A DNA stretch of 64,000 nucleotides from CAVQAH01 sp963784195 (GTDB lineage Bacteria; Acidobacteriota; Vicinamibacteria; Vicinamibacterales; 2-12-FULL-66-21): contig CAWARA010000015.1 in assembly GCA_963784195.1 (NCBI GenBank), positions 480,709-544,708 of the forward strand. Reading direction: 5' to 3'. Shown piece by piece: positions 50,595 to 59,684 of this stretch. How positions within the stretch are numbered: position 1 is the stretch's first letter; every line of letters begins with the position of its first letter. Position numbers and translations under genes: made by a program. Below the pieces are notes generated by a model. It ran no database searches and was not told the origin of the DNA. It saw only the letters and a program-made list of their open reading frames with translations.

Positions 50595-50700
50595 GGCGGG
50601 TTCTCCTGAGGTGGGCCGCAAGGTGGTTGAATGTCGAGATTCTAGGTCGGCCTTCCGTCGCGTTGCAAGGCAGAGCGCGATTGGGCGAGTCTGGAGCGCC

Positions 50701-52531
50701 TCACCGTACCTTCGCATCGAAGCGGTGCGCAGTCCCAGCCCAGAGGCGTTTGACCACTGTGACCAGAACGAAGGCGCTGACGATGAAGACGGCACTCATC
50801 ACGGCTGCATAGCCGAGACGGCCGTAGAGATAGTTCCCAACAGCGAACAATGCCGACCACACGGCGACCGAGCCAGCCACCCACCCGGTCAGGGCCATCG
50901 GGATGTTCGCCCCGACGGGCGGCGGCGCATCCGACAGATCGCCGGCCGCGCGACGGATGGGTTCCCAGCCAGGGCCGAACGGACGAACCTTGCGATAGAA
51001 CTCGATGAGCACCCGGCGATCGGTTTCGGGCGCGAGATAAGGCCGCCGCCAGCCAGCAGACGGTCGTGCACGCCACGGTGAGCAGCAGCGCTGCGTGCGT
51101 ACTGAACACGACGCCGTTCTTCGACAGGATCAGCAGCACGAGCGAGATCAGGAACGAACTGATCATCGCGACGACCTCGCACCACGCGTTGACGCGCCAC
51201 CAGAACCAGCGGACGAGGTAGAGGAGTCCGGTACCGGCGCCGATCTGAAGAATGATGTCGAAGGCGTCCTTCGCCGTATCCATCAGGTAGACCATGCCGG
51301 AAGCGCAGATAAAGAGCCCTACAGTAACGGCCCGGCCGACCCGTACATAGTGCCGCTCGTCCGCGTCACGCCGCACGAAACGGCGGTAGAAGTCATGCAC
51401 CAGGTACGACGCGCCCCAGTTCAGGTGCGTAAGAATCGTCGACGAGTTGGCGGCGATCAGCCCGCCTACCATCAGGCCGATGAACCCGGTGGGCAGGAAC
51501 CTCAGCATCGCTGGATATGCGATGTCGTGACCGATCAATGTCGGATCGAGATGTGGAAATGCCCGCTGGATATCGGACAGCTCGGGGTAGACGATCAACG
51601 AACAGAGCGCGACCAGGATCCACGGCCACGGGCGCAGCACGTAGTGCGCGACGTTGAAGAACAACACTGCGCCGAGCGCATCACGTTCTGACTTGGCGGC
51701 GAGCATGCGCTGGGCGACGTAGCTGCCGCCGCCGGGTTCGGCCCCCGGATACCACACCGCCCACCACTGCACGGCGATCGGCATGATGAACACGGCCACC
51801 GCCAGATCCCAGTTGTTGGTGAAGTCGGGGAGCATGTTGCGGTAATCGAGACCGCCGGGACCCCGAATCGTCGAGAGCTTCTCCATCAATCCGTTGAGAC
51901 CGCCGACCTCGGGTGCCGTCACGGCGAAGTACGCCGCAGCAATCACAGCGGACATCTTGATGAAGAACTGGATCATGTCGATGACGAGCACGCCCCAGAG
52001 GCCGGAGTACGCGGCGAATACGACGTTCAGGCCCCCGACCATCACCAGCGTCTGCCAGCGCTCCAGGCCGAAGAGCACGGCGGCGATCTTCACGGCGGCG
52101 AGATTCACGGTGGCCATGATGATGCAGTTGAACAGGAGGCCGAGATAGAGCGCGCGAAAACCGCGGACGACTTTCGCCGCGGTGTCGGAGTAGCGGATTT
52201 CGTAGAACTCCAGATCCGTCATCACCCCCGAGCGCCGCCAGAGCTGCGCGTAGAAGAACACCGTCGCCATGCCCGTCAGCACGAACGCCCACCAGACCCA
52301 GTTGCCGGCGACGCCGGTGCGGCGGACGATGTCGGTGACGAGGTTTGGCGTGTCGCTGCTGAACGTGGTGGCGACCATCGAGAGACCACCAAGCCACCAG
52401 GGCACCGCACGGCCCGAGGCGAAAAACTCGGTGGTGTCCTTTCCCGCCCGCCTGCCGAAGAAGAGCGCCGGGACGAAGCAGATGAAGAGCGACGCGAAGA
52501 CAATAATCCAGTCGAGGAGCTGCAGCCGCAT
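50701..52531 (-). CDS. Sodium:solute symporter (SSS family), one frameshift near the C-terminus
   Basis: The N-terminus LDWIIVFASLFICFVPALFF begins a protein of about 13 membrane segments. SSS landmarks are GRAVPWWLGGLSMVATTFSS and DTPNLVTDIVRRTGVAGNWV near the N-terminus, AVQWWAVWYPGAEPGGGSYV, AQRMLAAKSERDALGA and LMVGGLIAANSSTILTHLNW. At 51039-51040 one extra A on the + strand shifts the frame after TTVCWLAA. Correcting it continues AYLAPETDRRVLIEFYRKVR and a last membrane helix to the stop at 50701, about 610 residues. The solute is not identifiable. It is divergent from the microprotein-symporter unit. Confidence 0.85.
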
Positions 52532-52561
52532 TCACCGCGGAGTATACACGTGGACTAAGAT

Positions 52562-52669
52562 GGCTTCTTCATCCGCGCGTGAGCGCGGCCGCCGGAGCGG
52601 AGCGGGGCGATGGGGCCCCGCGAGCGACGGCGATGGGGGGTCCGGCGGGGCGAAGCCCCCCGGAGAAAA
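52562..52669 (+). promoter_or_regulatory. GC-rich leader with nested hairpins before the microprotein gene
   Basis: The leader is made of G/C blocks (GCCGCCGGAGCGGAGCGGGG, then GGCGATGGGG twice). It ends with a hairpin GGGGC-GAA-GCCCC at about 52647-52659 directly followed by CGGAG, the ribosome site of the microprotein. The element looks like a repeat that carries the ribosome site on its end. Confidence 0.4.
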
Positions 52670-52753
52670 ATGACTCGCAGCTACATCCGCGTCGCTGTCG
52701 TCTGGGTTTTGACACTGGCGGCGCTCTTTGCCCTTCAGGAATACTTCTCGTGA
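52670..52753 (+). CDS. 27-residue single-pass membrane microprotein upstream of a symporter
   Basis: An ATG six bases after a GGAG site opens a frame of 27 residues: TRSYIRVAVVWVLTLAALFA is almost wholly one hydrophobic helix with a charged start, and the tail is LQEYFS, then TGA. It lies 44 bases before the sodium:solute symporter gene on the same strand. Small helical partners are known for other SSS transporters (for example YhdT for PanF and DUF485 proteins for ActP), though those are larger. A partner or stabilising subunit of the symporter is inferred. Size makes chance possible, but ribosome site, hydrophobicity and position agree. Confidence 0.6.
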   Translation: MTRSYIRVAVVWVLTLAALFALQEYFS

Positions 52754-52797
52754 GCGGGCTGCTCATCGTGCCTCTCCGCCCCATCGGGCCCGTCTGA

Positions 52798-54495
52798 ATG
52801 CACCCAATCGACTGGATGATAGTGGTCGGCTTCATCGCCTGGATCGTCTACGACGGTCTGCGGCGCACGAAGGACAGCCACGAGATCGACGGCTACTTCC
52901 TGGCCAATCGCTCGATTCCCTGGTGGGCTGCCGGCATTTCCGTGATGGCGACGCAGCTGAGCGCCATCACGATGATTGGCACCACCGGGCAGGGATACAA
53001 CGACGGCCTTCGCTTCATCCAGTTCTACTACGCGCTGCCGCTGGCGATGATCATCCTGTCGATCACGCTGGTGCCGTTCTTCTACAATTCGCGCGTCTAC
53101 ACGGCGTACCAGTACCTCGAGCGGCGCTTCGACGGGAAAACCCGCAGCCTGACGAGCCTGCTGTTCCTGATATCCCGGGGGATGTCGTGCGGCGCCGTCG
53201 TGTCGGCGCCGGCGGTCGTGCTCTCGCTCGTGCTCGGATGGAATCTCACGCTGACGTCGCTGGCGATCACGATGCCCGCGGTCGTCTACACGATGTTCGG
53301 CGGTGTGCAGGCTGTCACGTGGACCGACGTCAAGATCATGGTCCTGATCGTCTTCGGCATGTTCGCCATCGTCGTCGCCGCGGTCCTCGGGTTTCCGGCG
53401 AACGTCGGCCTGGTGGACGGACTCAGCATCGCCGCCACGACCGGTCGCATGCAGACGTTCGAGTTCTCGTTCGATCTGACCAATCAGTACACGTTCTGGT
53501 CTGGCACGATCGCCGCGCTGTTTCTCTTTTGTTCGTACTTCGGCGCCGATCAGAGCCAGGTCCAGCGCTACCTGACAGCGCGCTCCGTGGACGAGGCGAG
53601 GCATTCGCTGCTGATGAGCGCCTACTGGAAGATTCCGCTGCAGCTCCTCGTGCTCCTGATTGGCATTCTGATCTACGTCTTCTACATCTTCAATCAGCCA
53701 CCGCTGCTGTTCAGTCCGGCTCACGCCGACCGGTTGCGTGCGGGCGACAGCGGCGCGGCTTTTACTCGCCTGCAGTCGGACTTCGATGCGGCGTACGAAG
53801 CGCGCCGAAGCGCGGCGTCGGACCTCTCCGCAGCGCGTGACTCGGGCGACGCTACGCGCGTGCAGGCGGCGACGACGATGTTTCTGGAGAAGGAAGGGGC
53901 ACTGCAGTCGGTCAGGCGCTCCGCCGCGAACCTCGTGCGGGAGAGCACAGGCGACCGCACGTTCACGGACGTGAACTACATCATTCCCACGTTCATCCTT
54001 CAACACCTGCCAATCGGGCTGATCGGCGTGCTGATTGTGGCCATCATCATGGCGGCGACCGATACCATCGCCGGAGAGCTCAACTCGCTGTCGACGGCGA
54101 CCGTGATCGACTTCTACAGGCGACGGGTGCGCACGGTCGCCTCGGACGCCCACTACCTGACCGTGTCGAAGATCGCGACGGGCCTGTGGGGCCTGTTCGC
54201 GTGTGCCGTTGCGGTCTGGGCGGCCGAGCTGGGCTCGTTGATCGAAGTCGTGAACCGCTTCGGCTCTTTCTTCTATGGTTCCATCCTGGGCGTCTTCATT
54301 CTCGCGATCGGGTTTCCACGCGCGACGGGCCATGGCGCCTTTGTCGGGCTGATCGCCGGGATGGGTTCCGTCGCCTGGGTGGCCACCTTCACCAGCCTGG
54401 CTTTCCTCTGGCACAATGTCGTCGGCGCCGTTGGTGTGGTCGTTGTTGGCGTCATCGTCAGCGAGATCGATCGCGCAGTCTTCAAGAGACACTGA
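52798..54495 (+). CDS. Sodium:solute symporter (SSS family) with coiled-coil insert
   Basis: A 565-residue protein beginning PIDWMIVVGFIAWIVYDGLR. SSS features include FLANRSIPWWAAGISVMATQ, SAITMIGTTGQGYNDGLRFI, AYQYLERRFDGKTRSLTSLL, ADQSQVQRYLTARSVDEARH, and MAATDTIAGELNSLSTATVI. Between two membrane segments (about residues 305-385) there is a hydrophilic, probably helical insert (LQSDFDAAYEARRSAASDLS; SVRRSAANLVRESTGDRTFT). It follows the microprotein gene and is followed 15 bases later by the pyrophosphatase gene, so the three may form an operon. Confidence 0.9.
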   Translation: MHPIDWMIVVGFIAWIVYDGLRRTKDSHEIDGYFLANRSIPWWAAGISVMATQLSAITMIGTTGQGYNDGLRFIQFYYALPLAMIILSITLVPFFYNSRVYTAYQYLERRFDGKTRSLTSLLFLISRGMSCGAVVSAPAVVLSLVLGWNLTLTSLAITMPAVVYTMFGGVQAVTWTDVKIMVLIVFGMFAIVVAAVLGFPANVGLVDGLSIAATTGRMQTFEFSFDLTNQYTFWSGTIAALFLFCSYFGADQSQVQRYLTARSVDEARHSLLMSAYWKIPLQLLVLLIGILIYVFYIFNQPPLLFSPAHADRLRAGDSGAAFTRLQSDFDAAYEARRSAASDLSAARDSGDATRVQAATTMFLEKEGALQSVRRSAANLVRESTGDRTFTDVNYIIPTFILQHLPIGLIGVLIVAIIMAATDTIAGELNSLSTATVIDFYRRRVRTVASDAHYLTVSKIATGLWGLFACAVAVWAAELGSLIEVVNRFGSFFYGSILGVFILAIGFPRATGHGAFVGLIAGMGSVAWVATFTSLAFLWHNVVGAVGVVVVGVIVSEIDRAVFKRH

Positions 54496-54510
54496 CGGGC
54501 GACAAGCACC

Positions 54511-55185
54511 ATGCGCGTTGCGCCGATCGTCATCACCGTTGTTCTTCTGGCGCAGCCGCCGGGACCGCCCCCGATGCTTCCGGAGGCGGCTGTCGTCCAG
54601 CTTTCCCGAAGCCTCGAGGCTGCGACGTCGCATCGGACACACGTGTGGCGGGATACGGCCTCGCTGAACGCTGACGGAACGGTGAACGGATACATCGAAA
54701 TCGCGCGCGGCGACCGGCGGAAGTGGGAATTCGACATGCGTCGGAATGCCCGCGCGATCGATCGCGTGATGCCGCCCGAGGTGGGTGGTTATCCCGTGAA
54801 CTACGGGTTCGTGCCGCAGACGGTCTCGTACGACGGCGATCCATTCGACATCCTCGTGCTTGGCCCGGCCATCGACGGCGGAAAGGTCATCCGCGGCACG
54901 ATCGTGGGCCTGATGCACATGGAGGACGAGAAGGGCCTGGATTCGAAGGTGGTCGTGTCGGCGATCGGATCGAACGGCCAGCCGGTTCACACCCTCACCG
55001 ACGACGACCGCCAGCGCATCGGCGGCTTCTTCGACCGCTACAAGCGTCACGAGCCCGGCAAATTCTCGAGGGTGCCTGGCTGGGACACGTCAGCGGAGGG
55101 GCTCGCCTACGTCAGGATGACGCATGCGTTCTTCGAAAAGTGCCGCAATCAGTCTGCGCAAACGGCGTGCGAGATCGGGCGGTGA
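54511..55185 (+). CDS. ppa: Inorganic pyrophosphatase family I, apparently exported
   Basis: A 224-residue product. The conserved core is there: YIEIARGDRRKWEFDM, YPVNYGFVPQT, the signature DGDPFDILVLGP (three metal Asp), and DEKGLDSKVVVSA. The C-terminal part has KRHEPGKFSRVPGW. Unlike cytoplasmic family I enzymes (about 175 residues) it has a hydrophobic N-terminus (RVAPIVITVVLLAQPPGPPP) and about 50 extra residues before the core, so export to the periplasm is inferred. It sits 15 bases behind the symporter gene. Confidence 0.88.
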   Translation: MRVAPIVITVVLLAQPPGPPPMLPEAAVVQLSRSLEAATSHRTHVWRDTASLNADGTVNGYIEIARGDRRKWEFDMRRNARAIDRVMPPEVGGYPVNYGFVPQTVSYDGDPFDILVLGPAIDGGKVIRGTIVGLMHMEDEKGLDSKVVVSAIGSNGQPVHTLTDDDRQRIGGFFDRYKRHEPGKFSRVPGWDTSAEGLAYVRMTHAFFEKCRNQSAQTACEIGR

Positions 55186-55346
55186 ACACCAGCACCTTCT
55201 GTTGAGGTCGCCAGCTCCCTCAATCACAGACCTTTCTCATCCCTGCAACAGATTTCCAACATCTGCGGCGCAGAGTGAGCGCGCTCAACGCTTGAACGCG
55301 AAGTCAGCCCTGCGAGGGACTACACCCCAGACGAGGGAGGGTCGCC

Positions 55347-56740
55347 ATGCCACGTTCGACTATCGGATTCCTTCGCCGCCACGTGCGCACCATCCGGAAC
55401 CCTGGCGTCCTGATCGTCTCGGTTCTGACGCTGTTTCTCGTGGCACTCGAGATGACCGTCCAGGTACGGTCCGCCGTGCAGCAACGCGGCAACACGCGTC
55501 ACCCACGGTTCTCCCACAACGGCCAGATCGACGAGGAAACAACCGCGGCGGAGTCACGCCGTCCGCGCGATCCCGTGACGGAAGCGCCGACCGGTTTCGA
55601 CAACCTGACCAACGGCTTCGACGAGCAAGGACCGCCGTTCGACTCAATCAACGAAGACTCTGTGGTTCCGCTCCGCTCGTTCAACGACAACCGGTTCATT
55701 TTCGAGGAGGCTGAAACGATCGAGGACGGTCTCGGGCCGACCTATAACGCCCAGAGCTGCCGCGAATGCCACCAGAACGTCGTGACCGGTGGCGCCAGCC
55801 AGATCGCGGAGCACCGCACCGGCCGGCTGCAGGATGGCGAGTTCTTCGAGTCGCTCGGCGGGTCGCTCGTGCACTCGCGTGCGACCCATCCCGACATCAC
55901 CGAGCTGGTGGCGTTCGAAGACGACATCCGCACGTTCCGCATCTCCACCAACACGCTGGGCAACGGTTTCGTCGAGAGCATCTCCAACAGGACGCTGCTG
56001 CAGATTCGGGACGAACAGCCGGAAGCGGTACGCGGCTCGATCGTGCCCGTTCCGGTCCTCGAGGGCAACGGGACGCCGCGCGGATCGGACGCTTCGGATG
56101 GAAGAGCCAGCACGCCAGCCTGGAGTCGTTTGCCGCAGATGCGTATCTGAACGAGATGGGCATCACGAGCCCGCTGTTCCCCGAGGAGAATTCGTCGAGC
56201 GGCACGGGACGTAAGCCCTTACGATCCGGTCGGGGAACCGGAAGACGACGGGGTCGACATCACGGCGTTCGCGAATTTCATGCGCAGCACGAAGGCACCC
56301 TCACGAGGCCCGATCACCGCAGAAGTGCTCGCCGGCGAGCAGGTTTTCGCGCAATATTGGCTGCGCCGTCGTGCCATATACCCTCGATCACGACCGCGCC
56401 GCCTGGCACGAGGATCAACGGCGGGGCGTTCACCGTGCCGCCTGCGTTGGGCAACAAGGTGATTCATCCGTACAGCGATTTCCTGGTGCACGACGTCGGA
56501 ACGGGAGACGGTATCCCGGTGCTGCCCGGCGAGCAGTACGCGGCCACGGCGAACTTGATCAGGACCGCGCCGCTGTGGGCACTTCGCACCAGAAACCGCC
56601 TGATGCACGACGGCCTGTCGTTCACCAAGCAGGAGGCCATCGAGAGACATGGCGGTCAGGCAGCCGGTTCGCGCTCGCTGTTCCAGACCCTGACGCCTGA
56701 GCAGCGCACCGTGCTGTTCCGTTTTCTGGACTCGCTGTAG
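55347..56740 (+). pseudogene. Di-haem oxidoreductase (DUF1111/putative thiol oxidoreductase), about five frameshifts
   Basis: A GGGAGG site precedes the ATG at 55347 and a membrane anchor (VLIVSVLTLFLVALEMTVQV) follows. The first haem motif is CRECH near residue 140. Frame changes at about 56090, 56205, 56360, 56375 and 56390 break the rest. Stitching gives RFGWKSQHASLESFAADAYL, DPVGEPEDDGVDITAFANFM and PITAEVLAGEQVFA, then NIGCAV-CH with one extra base inside the second haem motif. Last come NGGAFTVPPALGNKVIHPYS and the C-terminus FQTLTPEQRTVLFRFLDSL. The family has two c-type haems and is periplasmic; its electron partner is unknown. The intact length is about 460 residues. Confidence 0.8.
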
Positions 56741-56778
56741 GCGTCGGGCGCCGAAAAGCTCGACACTGACCGACGAAA

Positions 56779-57525
56779 TTACACGTCGACGTCGGCGAAC
56801 TTGTAGCCGATACCCCAGGCCGTCAGGATCATCCGCGGATGGTGCGGATCCAGCTCGATCTTGCGCCGCAGACGGCTGATGACGGAATCGACCGTGCGCT
56901 CGGTGACGTGCGTGTCGTCGCTCCAGACGTTCTGCAGGAGTGACGACCGGCTGTAGACGATACCCGGGCGCGCGGCGATCCGGTGGAGGAGATCGAACTC
57001 CTGCTTCGTCAGTTCGATCCGCGCGCCCCTGACGGTTGCCTCACGTTTCTCCATATCCAGTGTGATATCGCGCGAGATGACGATCGGGGCCTGTGGCTCA
57101 GCCGATGGCGCCGGAGGCCGGCGGCAGCGCCGCATGATCGCCCCGATCCGTGCGACGAGCTCACGCACGGCGAACGGCTTGGTCAGATAGTCGTCGGCGC
57201 CGCTGTCGAGACCGACGACCTTGTCCGACTCAGTGATGCGGCCCGTCACCATCAAGACGCCCGCGTCCTTGTTGGGGCCATCCGAGCGGATGGCTCGACA
57301 GATCGTCACGCCATCGAGGTTGGGCAACATGACGTCGAGGATGATGAGCTCGAAGGCATGCGTGCGCAGACGCTCGAGCGCCTCGCGCCCGTCGCCGGCT
57401 TCCTCGATCTCGAACCCTGCGAGCGAGAGGTGAAGCCTCATCAATTCGCGGGTGGGTATTTCGTCGTCAACCACGATCGCTCGTGGCCGGCGATTCTCAA
57501 GGGTCGTCGACGACACGAAGGACAC
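56779..57525 (-). CDS. OmpR-family response regulator, orphan
   Basis: About 248 residues. The receiver domain begins RAIVVDDEIPTRELMRLHLS, with the phosphorylated Asp in LIILDVMLPNLDG, Thr in VLMVTGRITESDK and Lys in DDYLTKPFAVREL. A winged-helix DNA-binding domain follows (ELTKQEFDLLHRIAARPGIV; HVTERTVDSVISRLRRKIEL; TAWGIGYKF). I use GTG 57525 as start; GTG 57516 is equally possible, and the open frame up to 57660 does not look coding. No histidine kinase gene adjoins it. Confidence 0.88.
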   Translation of the reverse strand: MSFVSSTTLENRRPRAIVVDDEIPTRELMRLHLSLAGFEIEEAGDGREALERLRTHAFELIILDVMLPNLDGVTICRAIRSDGPNKDAGVLMVTGRITESDKVVGLDSGADDYLTKPFAVRELVARIGAIMRRCRRPPAPSAEPQAPIVISRDITLDMEKREATVRGARIELTKQEFDLLHRIAARPGIVYSRSSLLQNVWSDDTHVTERTVDSVISRLRRKIELDPHHPRMILTAWGIGYKFADVDV

Positions 57526-57676
57526 CCCCGGTTCGGTGTGCGATTGATTGGTCAGGAGGCCGCTGGGCTGCTTCGGCTGCCAGCAACTCGAGTACCAAGC
57601 CGGCACCCACGAGCTCGAGGATTCTTGTGAATCTCTGTCGGGCCCGCCTTGACACCTCAACAGGCGGCATGCTCAA

Positions 57677-58147
57677 GTGCCGGACATGACCGAGCCGACC
57701 GGCGATCGCGCGTTCATGCGCCAGGCGTTCGAGCAGGCGTTGAAGTCATATCACCAGGGCGGGCTGCCGATTGGAGCCGTGATGGTGGAGGAGGGCCGCC
57801 TGGTCGCCGCGGGGCACAACCGGCGCGTGCAGGATGGCGATCCTATCGCCCACGGCGAGATGGACTGCCTGCGGAAAGCCGGACGCCGTGCGCGCTACGA
57901 CCGCATCGTGCTCTACACGACGCTGAGCCCCTGCATGATGTGCGCGGGCACGATCGTCCAGTTCGGCATCCCGCGCGTCGTCGTCGGCGAGGCGCGGTCG
58001 TTCGCCGGCAACATCGAATTCCTTCGCGAGCGGGGCGTGGAGGTGCTGCTGCTCGACGATCCAGAATGCATCCAACTGATGCAGCGCTTCATCAGCGAGC
58101 GACCGGAGCTCTGGGACGAGGACATCGCCGGCCGCGACGCTGTGTGA
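57677..58147 (+). CDS. Cytosine deaminase-like nucleoside deaminase (yeast Fcy1 type)
   Basis: A 156-residue product; GTG 57677 or ATG 57686 may start it. The zinc site is complete: HGEMD (His 59, catalytic Glu 61) and SPCMMC (Cys 86, Cys 89). Sequence around it closely follows yeast cytosine deaminase, including TTLSPCMMCAGTIVQFGIPR, VVVGE, and the C-terminal FISERPELWDEDI, which in yeast forms the lid over the active site. It probably turns cytosine into uracil for salvage. Most bacteria use the unrelated CodA for this. It is divergent from the response regulator. Confidence 0.87.
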   Translation: MPDMTEPTGDRAFMRQAFEQALKSYHQGGLPIGAVMVEEGRLVAAGHNRRVQDGDPIAHGEMDCLRKAGRRARYDRIVLYTTLSPCMMCAGTIVQFGIPRVVVGEARSFAGNIEFLRERGVEVLLLDDPECIQLMQRFISERPELWDEDIAGRDAV

Positions 58148-58177
58148 ATCCAGCACCAGTTGCTCGAGCCGCCCGAC

Positions 58178-58205
58178 TTGGGAGTTGGCGTTTGGGCGTT
58201 GGAGT
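58178..58205. repeat. Heptamer repeat, TTGGGAG class, at a convergent junction
   Basis: Units TTGGGAG, TTGGCGT, TTGGGCG, TTGGAGT follow in exact 7-base phase between the ends of the deaminase gene (+) and the 62-residue protein gene (-). Confidence 0.7.
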
Positions 58206-58229
58206 GCAGCGTTAGTTCACGTTGCGCCC

Positions 58230-58418
58230 CTATTCCCAGTACCACACGACAATAACGCCCCGCCCTGCGAAGCCGAAACCTTCGGTTCCTCCAGACGCCG
58301 CAACCGACAGGTTGATCAGCTTGTCGCGGCCAACCTCACTTGCGAACTCGGCGGCCTCGTCGCAGAGATCTTCCCAGGACCTCGTCGCGCTCTCAAAGAT
58401 GCGATACTGCACCCTCAT
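58230..58418 (-). CDS. Small conserved-looking protein of unknown function (62 residues)
   Basis: ATG 58418 follows a strong GGGAGGAAC site. The sequence RVQYRIFESATRSWEDLCDE starts an alpha/beta domain: helix AAEFASEVGRDKLINLSVAA, a Gly-rich turn (SGGTEGFGFAGRG) and a hydrophobic strand ending VIVVWYWE. It has no signal peptide or membrane helix. I have seen similar short proteins with a terminal WYWE but know no function. Confidence 0.7.
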   Translation of the reverse strand: MRVQYRIFESATRSWEDLCDEAAEFASEVGRDKLINLSVAASGGTEGFGFAGRGVIVVWYWE

Positions 58419-58574
58419 CCCGATTGTTCCTCCCATACGATCGATACGAGCCCGCGAACGCGGGGTTCCGCGCCCTCACGTAAACCGTCTGTGAACGGGC
58501 CGGAATCGTCGCGCTGGCAGGTGGTTTGCTGCTGACTACGCAGAAGTCGGCGTCGTGTGCGAAAGGAGTGGATC

Positions 58575-59030
58575 ATGGCCGGGCGAAGGAAGCTGGGTCG
58601 CTCGCTCGAGACCCTGTCGTCGACCGTGATGCGGTGGACGGGGAGCTCGCCGGCGTTCGCGATCGCGTTTGGCATCGTGCTGGTCTGGGCTTTGAGCGGT
58701 CCGCTGTTCGGATTCTCCGACACGTGGCAGCTGGTCATCAACACGGGCACGACAATCGTGACGTTTCTGATGGTGTTCCTGATCCAGCGTGGGCAAAACA
58801 AGGACGCGATGGCCATTCAGCTGAAGCTGAACGAGCTGGTCGCGGCCATCAACGGTGCGAGCAACAGGCTGATTGACGTCGAGGACCTGACCGAGGACGA
58901 GCTGCAGGCGCTACATCGTTATTATTCGAAACTTTCGAAGCTCGCCAAGAAAGACAGCAACATCGCGCAATCGCATTCCGTCGAGGAGGCGCGCACCCGT
59001 CACAAGGAGAAGAGCGCGACCGGCTCCTGA
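58575..59030 (+). CDS. Low-affinity iron permease family protein
   Basis: A 151-residue product with AAAGGAG 7 bases before the ATG at 58575. It has two membrane helices (FAIAFGIVLVWALSGPLFGF and LVINTGTTIVTFLMVFLIQR) followed by QNKDAMAIQLKLNELVAAIN, the family's characteristic loop, and ASNRLIDVEDLTEDELQALH. Fungal Fet4 shares this domain; bacterial members are short and their transport activity is untested. Confidence 0.85.
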   Translation: MAGRRKLGRSLETLSSTVMRWTGSSPAFAIAFGIVLVWALSGPLFGFSDTWQLVINTGTTIVTFLMVFLIQRGQNKDAMAIQLKLNELVAAINGASNRLIDVEDLTEDELQALHRYYSKLSKLAKKDSNIAQSHSVEEARTRHKEKSATGS

Positions 59031-59088
59031 ACGCCTTTGGCCGCGCTTCGTCCTTGATGCCGACTATACTGCGGGCTGGAGAGAGCCT

Positions 59089-59658
59089 GTGACGATACCC
59101 GAGAGTCCCACGCCTGACCCCACGCCTCCCGCGCCCGAGCGATCGTTCGGGTTGATCGCCGTTGCCGCCCTGGTCGTCTCCGGATTCGTTGGGGGAGTGC
59201 TCGTCGCCGCCCTGATGGCCCGTCAGACCCAGCACGACATCACGCAGCTGCGCGCGAGCGTGACGACGCTGCAACAGGATTTCGAGCGGTCTCGCGAGAG
59301 CACCAAGGCACTCGCCGCGAGCACCGATCGTCATGTCGTGCTCCCCTTCGCGGACTCCGGGTTTCAACCCATCCGGACGAACGGGGGAACGTTGCTGATC
59401 GCGCTGGGCGAGGTCACGCCGCTGCAGAACACGGTCATCGTGCAACTGCGGGTGGGCAATCCGCAGTCGGTGACGTACGAGGGCTTTGTTCTCACGCTCG
59501 AGTGGGACAAGCAGCAGTTGGAGCAGAAGTACGAACATGTGATGCTCGAACCCGGCCAGTGGGCGACCGTGCAGGCGACGTTGACGCCGGCGGATCCGGC
59601 AACGACGAAGTCGCTCCGTATCACCGGCGCATCCGTCAATCAGATTCGCGTGCGCTGA
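59089..59658 (+). CDS. Membrane-anchored hypothetical protein
   Basis: A 189-residue product starting with GTG. After a Pro-rich N-terminus there is one membrane helix (FGLIAVAALVVSGFVGGVLV), a coiled coil (ITQLRASVTTLQQDFERSRE) and a beta-rich periplasmic domain (LPFADSGFQPIRTNGGTLLI; VIVQLRVGNPQSVTYEGFVL). I do not recognise the family. It converges with the next small gene. Confidence 0.65.
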   Translation: MTIPESPTPDPTPPAPERSFGLIAVAALVVSGFVGGVLVAALMARQTQHDITQLRASVTTLQQDFERSRESTKALAASTDRHVVLPFADSGFQPIRTNGGTLLIALGEVTPLQNTVIVQLRVGNPQSVTYEGFVLTLEWDKQQLEQKYEHVMLEPGQWATVQATLTPADPATTKSLRITGASVNQIRVR

Positions 59659-59684
59659 CCTTACGGTTGAGAAACCAACTGGCT

